This document shows positions 1-7,618 of a stretch of 44,460 nucleotides of DNA, one piece after another. Where the stretch lies: assembly GCA_036747295.1 (NCBI GenBank), contig DAIOCN010000020.1:1-44460 (forward strand). Direction: 5' to 3'. Source of the DNA: UBA4736 sp002404015 (GTDB taxonomy: Bacteria > Chloroflexota > Dormibacteria > Dormibacterales > Dormibacteraceae). How positions within the stretch are numbered: position 1 is the stretch's first letter; each line of letters starts with the position of its first letter. The position numbers and the translations under genes are program-made. The notes under the pieces are model-generated. The model ran no database searches. It was given only the letters and a program-made list of their open reading frames with translations, and was not told where the DNA came from.

Positions 1-766
1 TCTTGACGATGATCTCGACCACCGCCGAGTGCAGCGAGTCGGTCGTGTAGATGGGGGCGGTGCAGCCCTCGATGTAGTGGACGAACGAGTCCTCGTCGCA
101 GATGATCAGCGTCCGCTCGAACTGGCCCATGTTCTCGGCGTTGATGCGGAAGTAGGCCTGGAGCGGGATCTCGACCCGCACGCCCTTGGGCACGTAGATG
201 AAGGAGCCGCCCGACCAGACGGCCGTGTTCAGGGCCGAGAACTTGTTGTCGGCGGGCGGGATCACGGTGCCGAAGTACTGCTCGAAGAGCTCGGGGTGTT
301 CGCGCAGCGCGCTGTCCGTGTCGAGGAAGATGACGCCCTTCTTTTCGAGCTCCTTGTGCAGTGAGTGGTAAACGACCTCGGACTCGTACTGGGCGGCGAC
401 GCCGGCCAGGAACTTGCGCTCCGCCTCGGGCACCCCCAGGCGGTCGAACGTCTTCTTGATGTCGTCGGGGACGTCGTCCCAGGACTTGCTCTGCTTCTCC
501 GACGCCTTCAGGAAGTAGAAGATGTTGTCGAAGTCGATCACCGACAGGTCCGCACCCCAGTTGGGCATCGGCTTCTTGCGGAAGATCTCCAGCGAGCGGA
601 CGCGCATCTTCGTCATCCACTCCGGCTCTTGCTTCATCCAGGAGATCTCGCGCACGACCTCTTCGGAGAGGCCTCGCTTGGCCTTGAAGACGAACTTCTC
701 GGGATCGAAGAAGCCGTACTTCTCCTTGTAGTCGTCGCCGACGTTGATCTGGGGTGTGACCGCCAC
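1..766 (-). CDS. sufB: SufB, Fe-S cluster assembly scaffold (N-terminal part)
   Basis: SufB is the scaffold subunit of the SUF iron-sulfur assembly complex (SufBCD), cytosolic. The reading frame starts at a GTG whose G is shared with the TAG stop of sufC (TAGTG, 764-768) and runs open to the window edge, so only about the first 255 residues are present. Recognisable SufB stretches include YKEKYGF near the N-terminus, PEWMTKMR, and the later GGSFIYVPKGVRVEIPLQAYFRIN block followed by GQFERTLI and HYIEGCTAP, which are hallmark SufB/SufD core sequences. It is the third gene of a minus-strand operon sufR-sufC-sufB and is probably translationally coupled to sufC. Identity is secure; the remainder of the gene and any sufD/sufS/sufU lie outside the window. 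Confidence 0.95.
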   Translation of the reverse strand, partial: MAVTPQINVGDDYKEKYGFFDPEKFVFKAKRGLSEEVVREISWMKQEPEWMTKMRVRSLEIFRKKPMPNWGADLSVIDFDNIFYFLKASEKQSKSWDDVPDDIKKTFDRLGVPEAERKFLAGVAAQYESEVVYHSLHKELEKKGVIFLDTDSALREHPELFEQYFGTVIPPADNKFSALNTAVWSGGSFIYVPKGVRVEIPLQAYFRINAENMGQFERTLIICDEDSFVHYIEGCTAPIYTTDSLHSAVVEIIVK

Positions 767-1539
767 TAGCTCGCCTCCTCGTCTTCGGTGATCCATTCCT
801 TGTAACCGGTCTTCTCGAGCTCGTCCGCGACCTCAGGGCCACCCGAGCGAACGATCTGGCCGTCCACCAGCACGTGTACGTAATCGGCCTTGATGAACTC
901 CAGGATCCGGGTGTAGTGCGTGATGATCAGCACCCCCAGGTTGGGTCCCCGCATCGCGTTGATGGACTCGGCAACGTACTTGATCGAGTCGATGTCCAGG
1001 CCGGAGTCGGTCTCGTCGAGGATCGCGATCTCGGGCTGCAGCACCGCCATCTGGAGGATCTCGGCGCGCTTCTTCTCGCCGCCTGAGAAGCCCTCGTTGA
1101 TGTAGCGGGAGAGGAACGAGTCGTCCATCCGCAGCGTCTTCATCTGGTCCTTCAGAAGGGCCCGGAACTCCTTGGGCGTGACCGCCTTCGACTTGTCCTT
1201 GCCGTCGTAGCCGCGCTTGGCGTTCAGGGCGGTGCGCAGGAAGTTCGCCATCGTGATGCCCGGGACCACGATCGGGTACTGGAACGCCAGGTACATTCCC
1301 AGCCGGGCCCTCTCGTCTGGCTGCAGCTCGAGAACGTTGCGGCCCTTGAACAGCACCTCGCCACCGGTGACCCTGTAGCCGGGATGGCCCATCAGGGCGT
1401 TGGAGAGCGTGCTCTTGCCGGAGCCGTTGGGCCCCATCACCGCGTGCACCTCGCCCTCGTTGAGGGAGAGTGAGATGCCCTTCAGGATCTCGCGGCCCTC
1501 CACGCTGACCCGCAGGTCCTTGATCTCGAAATCAGCCAT
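766..1539 (-). CDS. sufC: SufC, Fe-S cluster assembly ATPase
   Basis: SufC is the ABC-type ATPase of the SufBCD complex that powers Fe-S cluster assembly; it has no membrane domain. The 257-residue product has the Walker A motif GPNGSGKST near residue 35, the signature FSGGEKKRAEI around 150, and the Walker B with SufC-specific ILDETDSGLDID around 175. The length is normal for SufC. The ATG lies inside the end of the upstream repressor gene (8-base overlap at 1532-1539), and its own TAG overlaps the GTG of sufB by one base, so the three genes form one tightly packed operon controlled from the promoter near 2200-2242. Confidence 0.97.
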   Translation of the reverse strand: MADFEIKDLRVSVEGREILKGISLSLNEGEVHAVMGPNGSGKSTLSNALMGHPGYRVTGGEVLFKGRNVLELQPDERARLGMYLAFQYPIVVPGITMANFLRTALNAKRGYDGKDKSKAVTPKEFRALLKDQMKTLRMDDSFLSRYINEGFSGGEKKRAEILQMAVLQPEIAILDETDSGLDIDSIKYVAESINAMRGPNLGVLIITHYTRILEFIKADYVHVLVDGQIVRSGGPEVADELEKTGYKEWITEDEEAS

Positions 1540-2218
1540 TCAGCCTTGCCTTCCCCTTGTCATTTACGCTCCGGGTGATCTCACGATTCGCGGAGACCCC
1601 CTGTGGAATCTCATAAGTGCAGCTGCTGTCGCCCTCGGCCTGCCAGGTCGACCGCGACACGTCGCCCCCGAGGAGGCGCCGGTACATGTCCTGCTCGTGC
1701 GAGCATGGGTGCGGAGTCCGCGCCGCGACGTCCTGGATCGGGCAGTTGCAGTGGCGCAGCGCCAGGCTGCCGTCCGGCCGCTCCACCACCTCAGTCATGT
1801 GACCGTGCTCGGTGGCGAGGCGGGCCAGCTCCCGCACCCTCCCGCCCCAGTCCAGCCCGGCCAACCGGCCGGCATACTCGGCCTCGACGCGGGCCGTCCG
1901 GGCCTCGAAGAAACGCTCCAGCTGGTCGCTCTCGAGGAAGTCCACCAGCTCCCTGGCCAGCTCGCGATGGCCCTGTGGAAACCGGTCGGCGGCGGCCGCC
2001 GTCAGGCGGTAGACGTGGGCCGGCCGGCCGGGGCCGCTGCTCGCCCGCTGCACGTGCCGGGCGACCAGACCCAGCTCCGTTAGCGCCTCGACATGGCGAA
2101 GGGTGCCCTGCTTGCTGAGCCCCATCTGCTCGGCCAGCTCGGCGAGCGTCGCCGAAAAGTGCGCCTTGAGATAGAGCAAGATCCTCTCCTTGCGGTCCAC
2201 GGCTTCGATTCTACCCAT
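1532..2218 (-). CDS. sufR: SufR-like Fe-S sensing repressor
   Basis: The product has an N-terminal winged helix (ERILLYLKAHFSATLAELAE, then KQGTLRHVEAL, residues about 11-60) of the ArsR/DeoR-like type and a C-terminal cysteine cluster: C157, C159, C172 and C200, that is C-N-C-x12-C-x27-C. The x12 and about x27 spacing matches the SufR family of [Fe-S]-binding repressors of suf operons (established for cyanobacteria and mycobacteria). It is the first gene ahead of sufC and sufB, which fits autorepression of the operon by cluster status. Start is uncertain: the ATG at 2218 lies inside the palindrome, but a -10-like TAGAAT at 2213-2208 sits 7 bases before an in-frame GTG at 2200, and that leaderless GTG would give a product beginning at DRKERIL. 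I keep the longer form and note the alternative. Confidence 0.85.
   Translation of the reverse strand: MGRIEAVDRKERILLYLKAHFSATLAELAEQMGLSKQGTLRHVEALTELGLVARHVQRASSGPGRPAHVYRLTAAAADRFPQGHRELARELVDFLESDQLERFFEARTARVEAEYAGRLAGLDWGGRVRELARLATEHGHMTEVVERPDGSLALRHCNCPIQDVAARTPHPCSHEQDMYRRLLGGDVSRSTWQAEGDSSCTYEIPQGVSANREITRSVNDKGKARLNG
2208..2213 (-). promoter_or_regulatory. -10 element for a leaderless suf transcript
   Basis: TAGAAT on the minus strand, 7 bases before the in-frame GTG at 2200. This is the same box and spacing seen at most other first genes here. It lies within the longest reading frame of the repressor, which argues for the GTG start. Confidence 0.5.
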
Positions 2219-2242
2219 TTGTCAACATTCGCATTGACAAAT
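2217..2242. promoter_or_regulatory. 26-bp palindrome, candidate SufR operator
   Basis: Perfect inverted repeat with arms ATTTGTCAA (2217-2225) and TTGACAAAT (2234-2242) separated by 8 bases. It occupies the whole space between the divergent sufR-like gene and the MFS transporter and overlaps both annotated start codons. Its position fits an autoregulatory SufR operator; the binding is inference. Confidence 0.7.
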
Positions 2243-3405
2243 TGAGCGACTACCGCCTGCTCCTGGCCACCCGCTGCCTGCGCGCTTTCGGCTTCGGCTT
2301 CTCGGCGCTCTTGATCGGCGTCCACCTGGAGCGACGCGGCCTGAAGCCGGGCGAGATCGGCCTGGTCCTCACGATCGGGCTGGCGGCGGCGTCGCTGTCG
2401 GGGCTGCTGTTCGCTGCGGCGGCGGCCAGGGTGGGCCGGCGGGCCGTGCTGGCGGTCGCCGGCGTGCTCATGGCGCTGACCGGTCTCGACCTGGCGCTCG
2501 CGACCTCGCCGGGCCTGCTGCTGCTGGCCGGCATCACCGGCATGCTGGGCGCGGCGAGCGTTGACCTGGGCCCCTTCGCATCGGTCGAGCAGGCGGTGCT
2601 GGCCGAGTCGGTGGACGCCCGGGGCCGGAACCGGGCCTTCGCCCGTTACTCGCTGACCGGAGGCCTCGCGGCCGCCGCCGGTGGGCTGTTCGGCACGCTG
2701 GGCGGCGACCTGGCGCGCAGCGAGGCCCTCTTCCTGCTCTACGCCCTGCTCGGCCTGCTGACGGCGGTCATCCCGCTGCTGCTCTCCGCCGCCGTCGAGA
2801 CGCACCGACCCGCCGCCCGCGCATTCGGCAACCTGCGCCCCCTGGCCGGTCTCGCCGCCCTCTTCGCGGTGGACGCGCTGGGCGGCGGCCTGGTCGCCAC
2901 GGCGGTCATCGCTTACTGGCTGCACGTCCGCTTCGGCGCGGGAACCGACGTCCTGGGGCCGGCGTTCGCGGCGATCGCGCTGCTTCAGGCCATCTCTTAC
3001 GAGGTGGCCGGCCGGCTCGCCGACCGCTTCGGGCTCGTCAACACGATGGTCTTCACGCACCTGCCCAGCAACCTGCTCCTCCTGCTGGTCCCGTTCAGCC
3101 CCACCTTCCAGGTGGCCATCGCCCTTCTACTGGTGCGCTTCGCCACCTCGCAGATGGATGTGCCGGCCCGCCAGGCCTACGTGGTCTCGATAGTCCCGCC
3201 GGCCGAACGAGCCGGCGCCGTGGCCGCCACCGGGGCCCTGCGCGGGGTCGCCCAGGCGTTGGGGCCGCTGGTCGCCGGCCTGGCCATCCAGGTCGCGGCC
3301 TTCGGGCTACCCTTCTTCCTTGGGGGAGGCCTAAAGATCGTGTACGACCTGGCGCTCTTCACGCGGTACCGAAGCCGTCCGGCGGAGCACGAGACCCATG
3401 CCTGA
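2242..3405 (+). CDS. MFS transporter
   Basis: A 387-residue, almost entirely hydrophobic protein with about 12 predicted membrane helices and the loop pattern of the major facilitator superfamily: an early FGFGFSALLIGVHLERRG segment, a basic cytoplasmic loop (AAARVGRRAV) after helix 2, and a C-half repeat with GRLADRFG. The substrate cannot be read from sequence. The TTG start at 2242 gives the natural N-terminus of the family; no ATG or GTG lies upstream in frame. It is divergent from the suf operon and shares the palindrome, so it may respond to the same repressor. That makes a metal, sulfur or oxidant-related cargo conceivable but unproven. Confidence 0.85.
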   Translation: MSDYRLLLATRCLRAFGFGFSALLIGVHLERRGLKPGEIGLVLTIGLAAASLSGLLFAAAAARVGRRAVLAVAGVLMALTGLDLALATSPGLLLLAGITGMLGAASVDLGPFASVEQAVLAESVDARGRNRAFARYSLTGGLAAAAGGLFGTLGGDLARSEALFLLYALLGLLTAVIPLLLSAAVETHRPAARAFGNLRPLAGLAALFAVDALGGGLVATAVIAYWLHVRFGAGTDVLGPAFAAIALLQAISYEVAGRLADRFGLVNTMVFTHLPSNLLLLLVPFSPTFQVAIALLLVRFATSQMDVPARQAYVVSIVPPAERAGAVAATGALRGVAQALGPLVAGLAIQVAAFGLPFFLGGGLKIVYDLALFTRYRSRPAEHETHA

Positions 3406-3901
3406 GGACCTCGGCGAGCTCTCGCCGGACGAGCTCGACCAGCGGGTGGAGGACGTCCGCGCGCGCATGCGGCCGCTCGAGCGCGATCTCGCCGAGCTGC
3501 GCTCTGAACGGGACGTGCTGCTGACCGAGCGCCGGCGCCGGGAGCGGCTGGCCACCCGCGAGAGGCGAACCGCCGCCCGCGAGGCGGCCCGCGGCGGCGA
3601 AGCCCCCACGGTCGCTGAGCTGATCTCGGAGGCGGCCGGCGGGGCCTTCGACGAGTACGTCTACACGCTGAAGACGGGAGGCGAGGTGCGCCTGGGCTTC
3701 CCCGGCGCGCGTGCCCAGACCGTCGCCTTCACCGACGGCCGGCAGGTCAGGCAGGCGCGAGACCTGGCTGAGGCCGGCGAGCTCTACGAGGCCGGCTGGG
3801 AGCTCGGGTCGCCGGGCCGTCCGGGTGTCCGTGTGCACTTCCCGGGAACGCGCCAGGAGAGGCTGGCGGAGGCCGCCGAGGTGTTCGTGAGGCAACTCTA
3901 A
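3398..3901 (+). CDS. Hypothetical protein with N-terminal coiled coil
   Basis: I do not recognise this 167-residue family. Residues 1-65 are highly charged and heptad-like (leucine/arginine/glutamate rich, LERDLAELRSERDVLLTERRRRERL), which suggests a coiled coil. Residues 70-167 look like a small globular domain with several beta-type segments (EYVYTLKTGGEVRLGF, GVRVHFPGT). No signal peptide or membrane segment is visible. It overlaps the end of the MFS gene by 8 bases and is likely co-transcribed and translationally coupled with it. Base composition matches the neighbours. Confidence 0.75.
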   Translation: MPEDLGELSPDELDQRVEDVRARMRPLERDLAELRSERDVLLTERRRRERLATRERRTAAREAARGGEAPTVAELISEAAGGAFDEYVYTLKTGGEVRLGFPGARAQTVAFTDGRQVRQARDLAEAGELYEAGWELGSPGRPGVRVHFPGTRQERLAEAAEVFVRQL

Positions 3902-3913
3902 GTGAGTAGAACA

Positions 3914-3928
3914 AGTGATAGCATCACT
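3914..3928. promoter_or_regulatory. Promoter and palindrome before BON-domain gene
   Basis: AGTGAT and ATCACT form perfect 6-bp arms around AGC. The -10-like TAGCAT (3919-3924) sits in its centre, 6 bases before the ATG at 3931, so the gene is probably leaderless and a dimeric regulator bound here would block it. Confidence 0.55.
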
Positions 3929-3930
3929 AC

Positions 3931-4569
3931 ATGAATCTGCGCCAAGTGAGAAATCGTGGCGAGAGTGCCCGGGACGAGCTCACGAAGACCTACGTGCTGC
4001 TCCGCGACATGCTCGCCGACCGTCTCGACGACATCGATCGGGAGGCCATCGGCAAGCGCGGCTACCAGGCGGCCGCCGACATCCGCCGGAAGGTCGAGAA
4101 CCGGGTACGCCCGCGACCGAGACGCCGGCTCCCCCTGGCCGGGCTGATCCTGCTGGCCGGCGCTGTGGGCGTCGGGGTCCTGCTCTACGACCACCGCCGG
4201 CGCGACATGGTGCGCGGCCGCATCACCCAGGTGCAGGTTCGCGGCCGCGAGAAGCTGGACGAGCTGGGCGGTGTGTCCGGGGCCGTCGACACCGTGATGG
4301 GCAAGGTCCGCTCCGGGGGCGGCCCGGCTGACGAGACCCGCCTGCGCTCCGACGTCCAGACCGCGGTGACGGCCGGCGGTGCCTTGCCGGCCGGCCTCAA
4401 GCTCACGGTCGAGGGCCGGACGGTTTACCTGCGGGGCGTCGTCGACAACCCGGCGTTCGTGGACCAGGCCGCCGAGCGCGCGCAGAACGTGGATGGGGTG
4501 GCCGCGGTGGTCAACCTGACCTCGAGCCCCGAGCCGGCGCCCGTCCGGCAGCCGAAGCCCAAGGCCTGA
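3931..4569 (+). CDS. BON-domain membrane protein
   Basis: A 212-residue protein with a basic N-terminal region, one strong membrane helix at about residues 66-86 (LPLAGLILLAGAVGVGVLLY) and a C-terminal BON domain at about 130-195, seen as LRSDVQTAVTAGG, then LTVEGRTVYLRGVVDNPAFVDQAAERAQNVDGVAAVVN. BON domains bind membranes or lipids and occur in envelope-stress proteins such as OsmY; here the helix would tether the domain to the cytoplasmic membrane. Start: ATG 6 bases after a TAGCAT box, no Shine-Dalgarno, hence probably leaderless. It stands as its own unit between the MFS operon and the methyltransferase. Confidence 0.85.
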   Translation: MNLRQVRNRGESARDELTKTYVLLRDMLADRLDDIDREAIGKRGYQAAADIRRKVENRVRPRPRRRLPLAGLILLAGAVGVGVLLYDHRRRDMVRGRITQVQVRGREKLDELGGVSGAVDTVMGKVRSGGGPADETRLRSDVQTAVTAGGALPAGLKLTVEGRTVYLRGVVDNPAFVDQAAERAQNVDGVAAVVNLTSSPEPAPVRQPKPKA

Positions 4570-4575
4570 CGTCCC

Positions 4576-4581
4576 GATAAT
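4576..4581 (+). promoter_or_regulatory. -10 element, leaderless methyltransferase
   Basis: GATAAT followed by 6 bases and a GTG start at 4588. No ribosome binding site is present, so the mRNA probably begins at the start codon. Confidence 0.6.
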
Positions 4582-4587
4582 CGCTGG

Positions 4588-5319
4588 GTGCCGTCTGAGC
4601 TAGCCGCCGAACGCGGCGAGCCCTCCTACGTCTGGCGCTCAGGCCAGGAGCGGCGCCTCCGGATGATCCGCGAGGCGGCGCCCTTCCTGGCTGAGGCCAC
4701 GGTCCTCGATGACGGCTGCGGCATCGGCACCTACGTGCAGAAGCTGGCCGAGTTGGCGGTCGCCGCCTACGGGCTGGACTTCGAGCGCGAGCGGGTCGCC
4801 GAGGCCGCCCGCCGCCTGGCCCGGCCGCTCGTCGTGTGCGGGGCCGGTGAGCACCTGCCCTTCCGGGCCGGCAGCTTCGACCTCGTCCTCTCCAACGAGG
4901 TGATCGAGCACGTGGCCGACGATCGGGCCGCCGTGGCCGAGATGGCGCGGGTCCTGCGCCCCGGCGGCCGCGCGGTCATCTTCTGCCCCAACCGCTGGTA
5001 CCCGGTCGAGCAGCACGGCGTCTACTGGCGGGGCCGCTACCGGTTCGGCAACATCCCCCTGGTCAACTACCTGCCCGATCCGCTCCGCAACCGGCTAGCC
5101 CCCCACGTGCGCGCCTACACCAAGCGGGGGCTGCTCAGCCTGCTCAGCGGGTTGCCGGTGCGGGTCATCCGGCACAGCCGGATCTTCGGTGGCTACGACA
5201 ACCTGGCGGTGCGGCTGGGTGGCCCGGGGCGCGTCTTACGGCGTGCGCTGCAGGGCGCGGAGCACACGCCGCTGGCCGCGCTCGGCCTCAGCCACCTGCT
5301 GGTGTTCGAGCGGACTTAA
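4588..5319 (+). CDS. Class I SAM-dependent methyltransferase
   Basis: A 243-residue soluble protein with the class I methyltransferase signature: motif I VLDDGCGIGTYVQKL at about residue 32, a motif II acidic residue in YGLDFERERV, motif FDLVLSNEVIEHVADD at about 97, and LRPGGRAVIFCPNRWYPVEQHG after it. This is the UbiE/Methyltransf_11 type; the substrate is not identifiable. The length fits a single domain plus a C-terminal tail. The GTG start is chosen because it lies 6 bases after a GATAAT box. It ends just before the promoter of the penicillin-binding protein, so a wall or envelope substrate is possible but only by proximity. Confidence 0.85.
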   Translation: MPSELAAERGEPSYVWRSGQERRLRMIREAAPFLAEATVLDDGCGIGTYVQKLAELAVAAYGLDFERERVAEAARRLARPLVVCGAGEHLPFRAGSFDLVLSNEVIEHVADDRAAVAEMARVLRPGGRAVIFCPNRWYPVEQHGVYWRGRYRFGNIPLVNYLPDPLRNRLAPHVRAYTKRGLLSLLSGLPVRVIRHSRIFGGYDNLAVRLGGPGRVLRRALQGAEHTPLAALGLSHLLVFERT

Positions 5320-5323
5320 CGAC

Positions 5324-5329
5324 TACAAT
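5324..5329 (+). promoter_or_regulatory. -10 element of the class A PBP gene
   Basis: TACAAT with the gene's in-frame ATG 21 bases downstream (5351), giving a leader of roughly 14 bases. It is one of the few first genes here with a short 5' leader. Confidence 0.5.
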
Positions 5330-5350
5330 GCGCGCCGCTACCCCAGCCGT

Positions 5351-7576
5351 ATGAAGGGCCCTGCCAGAACCCGCACGAAATCCGGGCGCAATCCCCGCGC
5401 CCGGCTCCACGCCGGCTGGTCGCCCATGGGCCAGCGCCAGCGTCGGACGACCCTCCTCAGGGTGCTCGGAGTCGCGCTCGCCTTGATCGTCTTCGTGGGT
5501 GCCGCGGCTGACGCCTACGCGCAGGAGTTCCTCTCCAGCCTGCCCTCGGTCCAGGGCCTCGACTCCTCGACCTTCCGCGGGGATGCTCTCATCTACGACC
5601 GCGCAGGCGTGCTCCTGGCCGATGTCGGCAGCCAGGGCGACCACCGCCTGAACGTCACGATCGACAAGGTGGCGCCGAAGCTGCTGCAGGCGACCGTCGC
5701 GATCGAAGACAAGAACTTCTTCCAGAACGCCGGGTTCGACATCGAGGGCATCCTGAGGGCTGCCATCTCAAATTACCGCTCCCAGAGTGTCGTGGGCGGC
5801 GGCTCGACCATCACCCAGCAGCTTGCCAAGCAGCTCTTCCTCCAGCAGTCCAACGGCGTCGCCGCCCAGTCCATCGACCGCAAGATCCGCGAGGTCGTCC
5901 TCGCCTACCAGCTGAGCCGGAGCTACACCAAGAACCAGATCCTAGAGCTCTACCTGAACCGCAGCTACTACGGCGACCAGGAGTACGGGATCCAGGCGGC
6001 CGCACGCACCTTCATCCACAAGGACGCCAAGGACATCGACCTGGCCCAGGCCGCCCTGCTGGCGGGGCTGCCCCAGGCCCCTGCCCAGTGGGACCCGGTC
6101 GTCCACGCCGACGCCGCCAAGATCCGCCAGAAGCAGGTGCTCGACGCCATGGTGCGGACGGGCTACATCACGCCCGAGGAGAGCGACAACGCGGTCAAGG
6201 AAGCGCTCACGGTGTACGGACCGGTCAACACCTTCCTGGCGCCCCATTTCGTGGCCTACGTTCAGGCGGAGATGGAGAAGCTGGGCTTCAAGATCGGCGA
6301 CCAGCAGCTGGTCGTGAGGACAACGCTGGACTATTCGAAGCAGCAGATCGGCGAGCAGGTGGTCCGCTCCAACCTGGCCGCCAACAAGCACCTGGACCCG
6401 AACGGCCTCCTGAGCTCCTCGCTGGTCTCCATGGACCCCAAGACCGGCCAGATCCTCGTGTACGTGGGCTCGCCCGACTACAACCTGGACGGGGGCAAGT
6501 TCGACTTCGTGTCGGGCGTGCCCCGCAATCCCGGATCCTCGGTGAAGCCCTTCACCTACGGCGCGGTGATCAACGCCCGCAAGGCGACTATGGACACACC
6601 GATCTTGGACGGGCCGAGCCCGCTGGAGCTCCCCCAGGGTCCCGGCCAGGACACGTACAAGGTCTACAACTACGACAAGAGCACGCACGGGATCCTGCCG
6701 CTCCGGATGGCGCTCCAGAACTCGCTGAACATCCCCGCTGTGAAGGTCGAGCTCTCGATCGGGGTGCCGGCGGTGGTCCAGTGGTGGCGCAACCTGGGCA
6801 TCAACCCCCGGATCGCCCACCAGGGGACCGACGGCCTGTACTTCTACGCGACCGACGACTCGGTCTACAACTACGGCGCCAGCCTCACGCTAGGCGGCTA
6901 CCCGATCACGATGCTCGAGGAGGTGACCGGGCTCTCGGTCTACGCCAACCTGGGGGTCAAGCACGACCCCGAGGCCATCCTCGGCATCACCGACCTGAAG
7001 GGCAAGCCGCTGTACGTGGCCAACCCCGACGCCAACAAGCGGCAGGCCATCGACCCCGGGGTCGCTTTCATCATGGCCTCGATCATGTCCGACGACCAGA
7101 ACCGCTGCCTGATCTTCGGCTGCAACGGACCCCTCCACCTGCCGGAGCGTCACGCGGCCGCCAAGACCGGCACCACCGACAGCTTCAAGGACGCGCTCAC
7201 GATCGGGTTCACGCCGGACCTGGCGACGGTGATCTGGGTCGGCGACATCCTCGACAACAGCCACACCATGCGCTCCGGCTCGGACGGCATCTTCGTGGCG
7301 GCGCCGGGCTGGCACGACTTCATGGAGAAGGCGCTGGCCGGCGCGCCGGACAAGTGGTACGACCCCCCGAGCGGCGTCGTGAAGGGACCCGGCAACAGCT
7401 GGTACCTGGCCGACGCCACCAGCATCGCCAGGCTGCCCAACGACAACCCGACGCCCAAGCCGGCGCCTCCCGACTACGGCATCCCGGGCGACCCCGGCGC
7501 GGGAATCCAGGCGGTGCCGACGCCGGCGCCGACGCCCAAGCCCAAACCCGCGCCGACCCTCCCACCCGTGCCTTAA
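5351..7576 (+). CDS. Class A penicillin-binding protein (transglycosylase/transpeptidase)
   Basis: A bifunctional peptidoglycan synthase anchored by one N-terminal membrane helix (LLRVLGVALALIVFVGAAADAYA, about residues 35-57). The GT51 transglycosylase domain shows AIEDKNFFQNAGFDIEG and GGGSTITQQLAKQLF. The transpeptidase domain has SxxK as SSVK near residue 395, SLN in LQNSLNIPAV, and KTGTT near 605. The C-terminus is a proline/lysine-rich tail (TPAPTPKPKP), typical of actinobacterial-style PBPs. The frame is open upstream to 5189, but that part overlaps the methyltransferase and reads as shadow; ATG 5351 gives a normal cytoplasmic basic tail before the helix. It is a monocistron with its own promoter. 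About 741 residues. Confidence 0.93.
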   Translation: MKGPARTRTKSGRNPRARLHAGWSPMGQRQRRTTLLRVLGVALALIVFVGAAADAYAQEFLSSLPSVQGLDSSTFRGDALIYDRAGVLLADVGSQGDHRLNVTIDKVAPKLLQATVAIEDKNFFQNAGFDIEGILRAAISNYRSQSVVGGGSTITQQLAKQLFLQQSNGVAAQSIDRKIREVVLAYQLSRSYTKNQILELYLNRSYYGDQEYGIQAAARTFIHKDAKDIDLAQAALLAGLPQAPAQWDPVVHADAAKIRQKQVLDAMVRTGYITPEESDNAVKEALTVYGPVNTFLAPHFVAYVQAEMEKLGFKIGDQQLVVRTTLDYSKQQIGEQVVRSNLAANKHLDPNGLLSSSLVSMDPKTGQILVYVGSPDYNLDGGKFDFVSGVPRNPGSSVKPFTYGAVINARKATMDTPILDGPSPLELPQGPGQDTYKVYNYDKSTHGILPLRMALQNSLNIPAVKVELSIGVPAVVQWWRNLGINPRIAHQGTDGLYFYATDDSVYNYGASLTLGGYPITMLEEVTGLSVYANLGVKHDPEAILGITDLKGKPLYVANPDANKRQAIDPGVAFIMASIMSDDQNRCLIFGCNGPLHLPERHAAAKTGTTDSFKDALTIGFTPDLATVIWVGDILDNSHTMRSGSDGIFVAAPGWHDFMEKALAGAPDKWYDPPSGVVKGPGNSWYLADATSIARLPNDNPTPKPAPPDYGIPGDPGAGIQAVPTPAPTPKPKPAPTLPPVP

Positions 7577-7605
7577 GGGCCCGCCGGATCTTTTCAACCG
7601 GTCGG

Positions 7606-7611
7606 TAGAAT
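7606..7611 (+). promoter_or_regulatory. -10 element, leaderless tig
   Basis: TAGAAT 7 bases before the GTG start at 7619, without a Shine-Dalgarno. Confidence 0.65.
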
Positions 7612-7618
7612 CGCGACC

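Noticed and set aside
5189..5350. N-terminal extension of the class A PBP reading frame
   Set aside because: It overlaps the methyltransferase, reads as arginine/serine-rich shadow sequence and would put the promoter box inside the gene; ATG 5351 gives a normal N-terminus.
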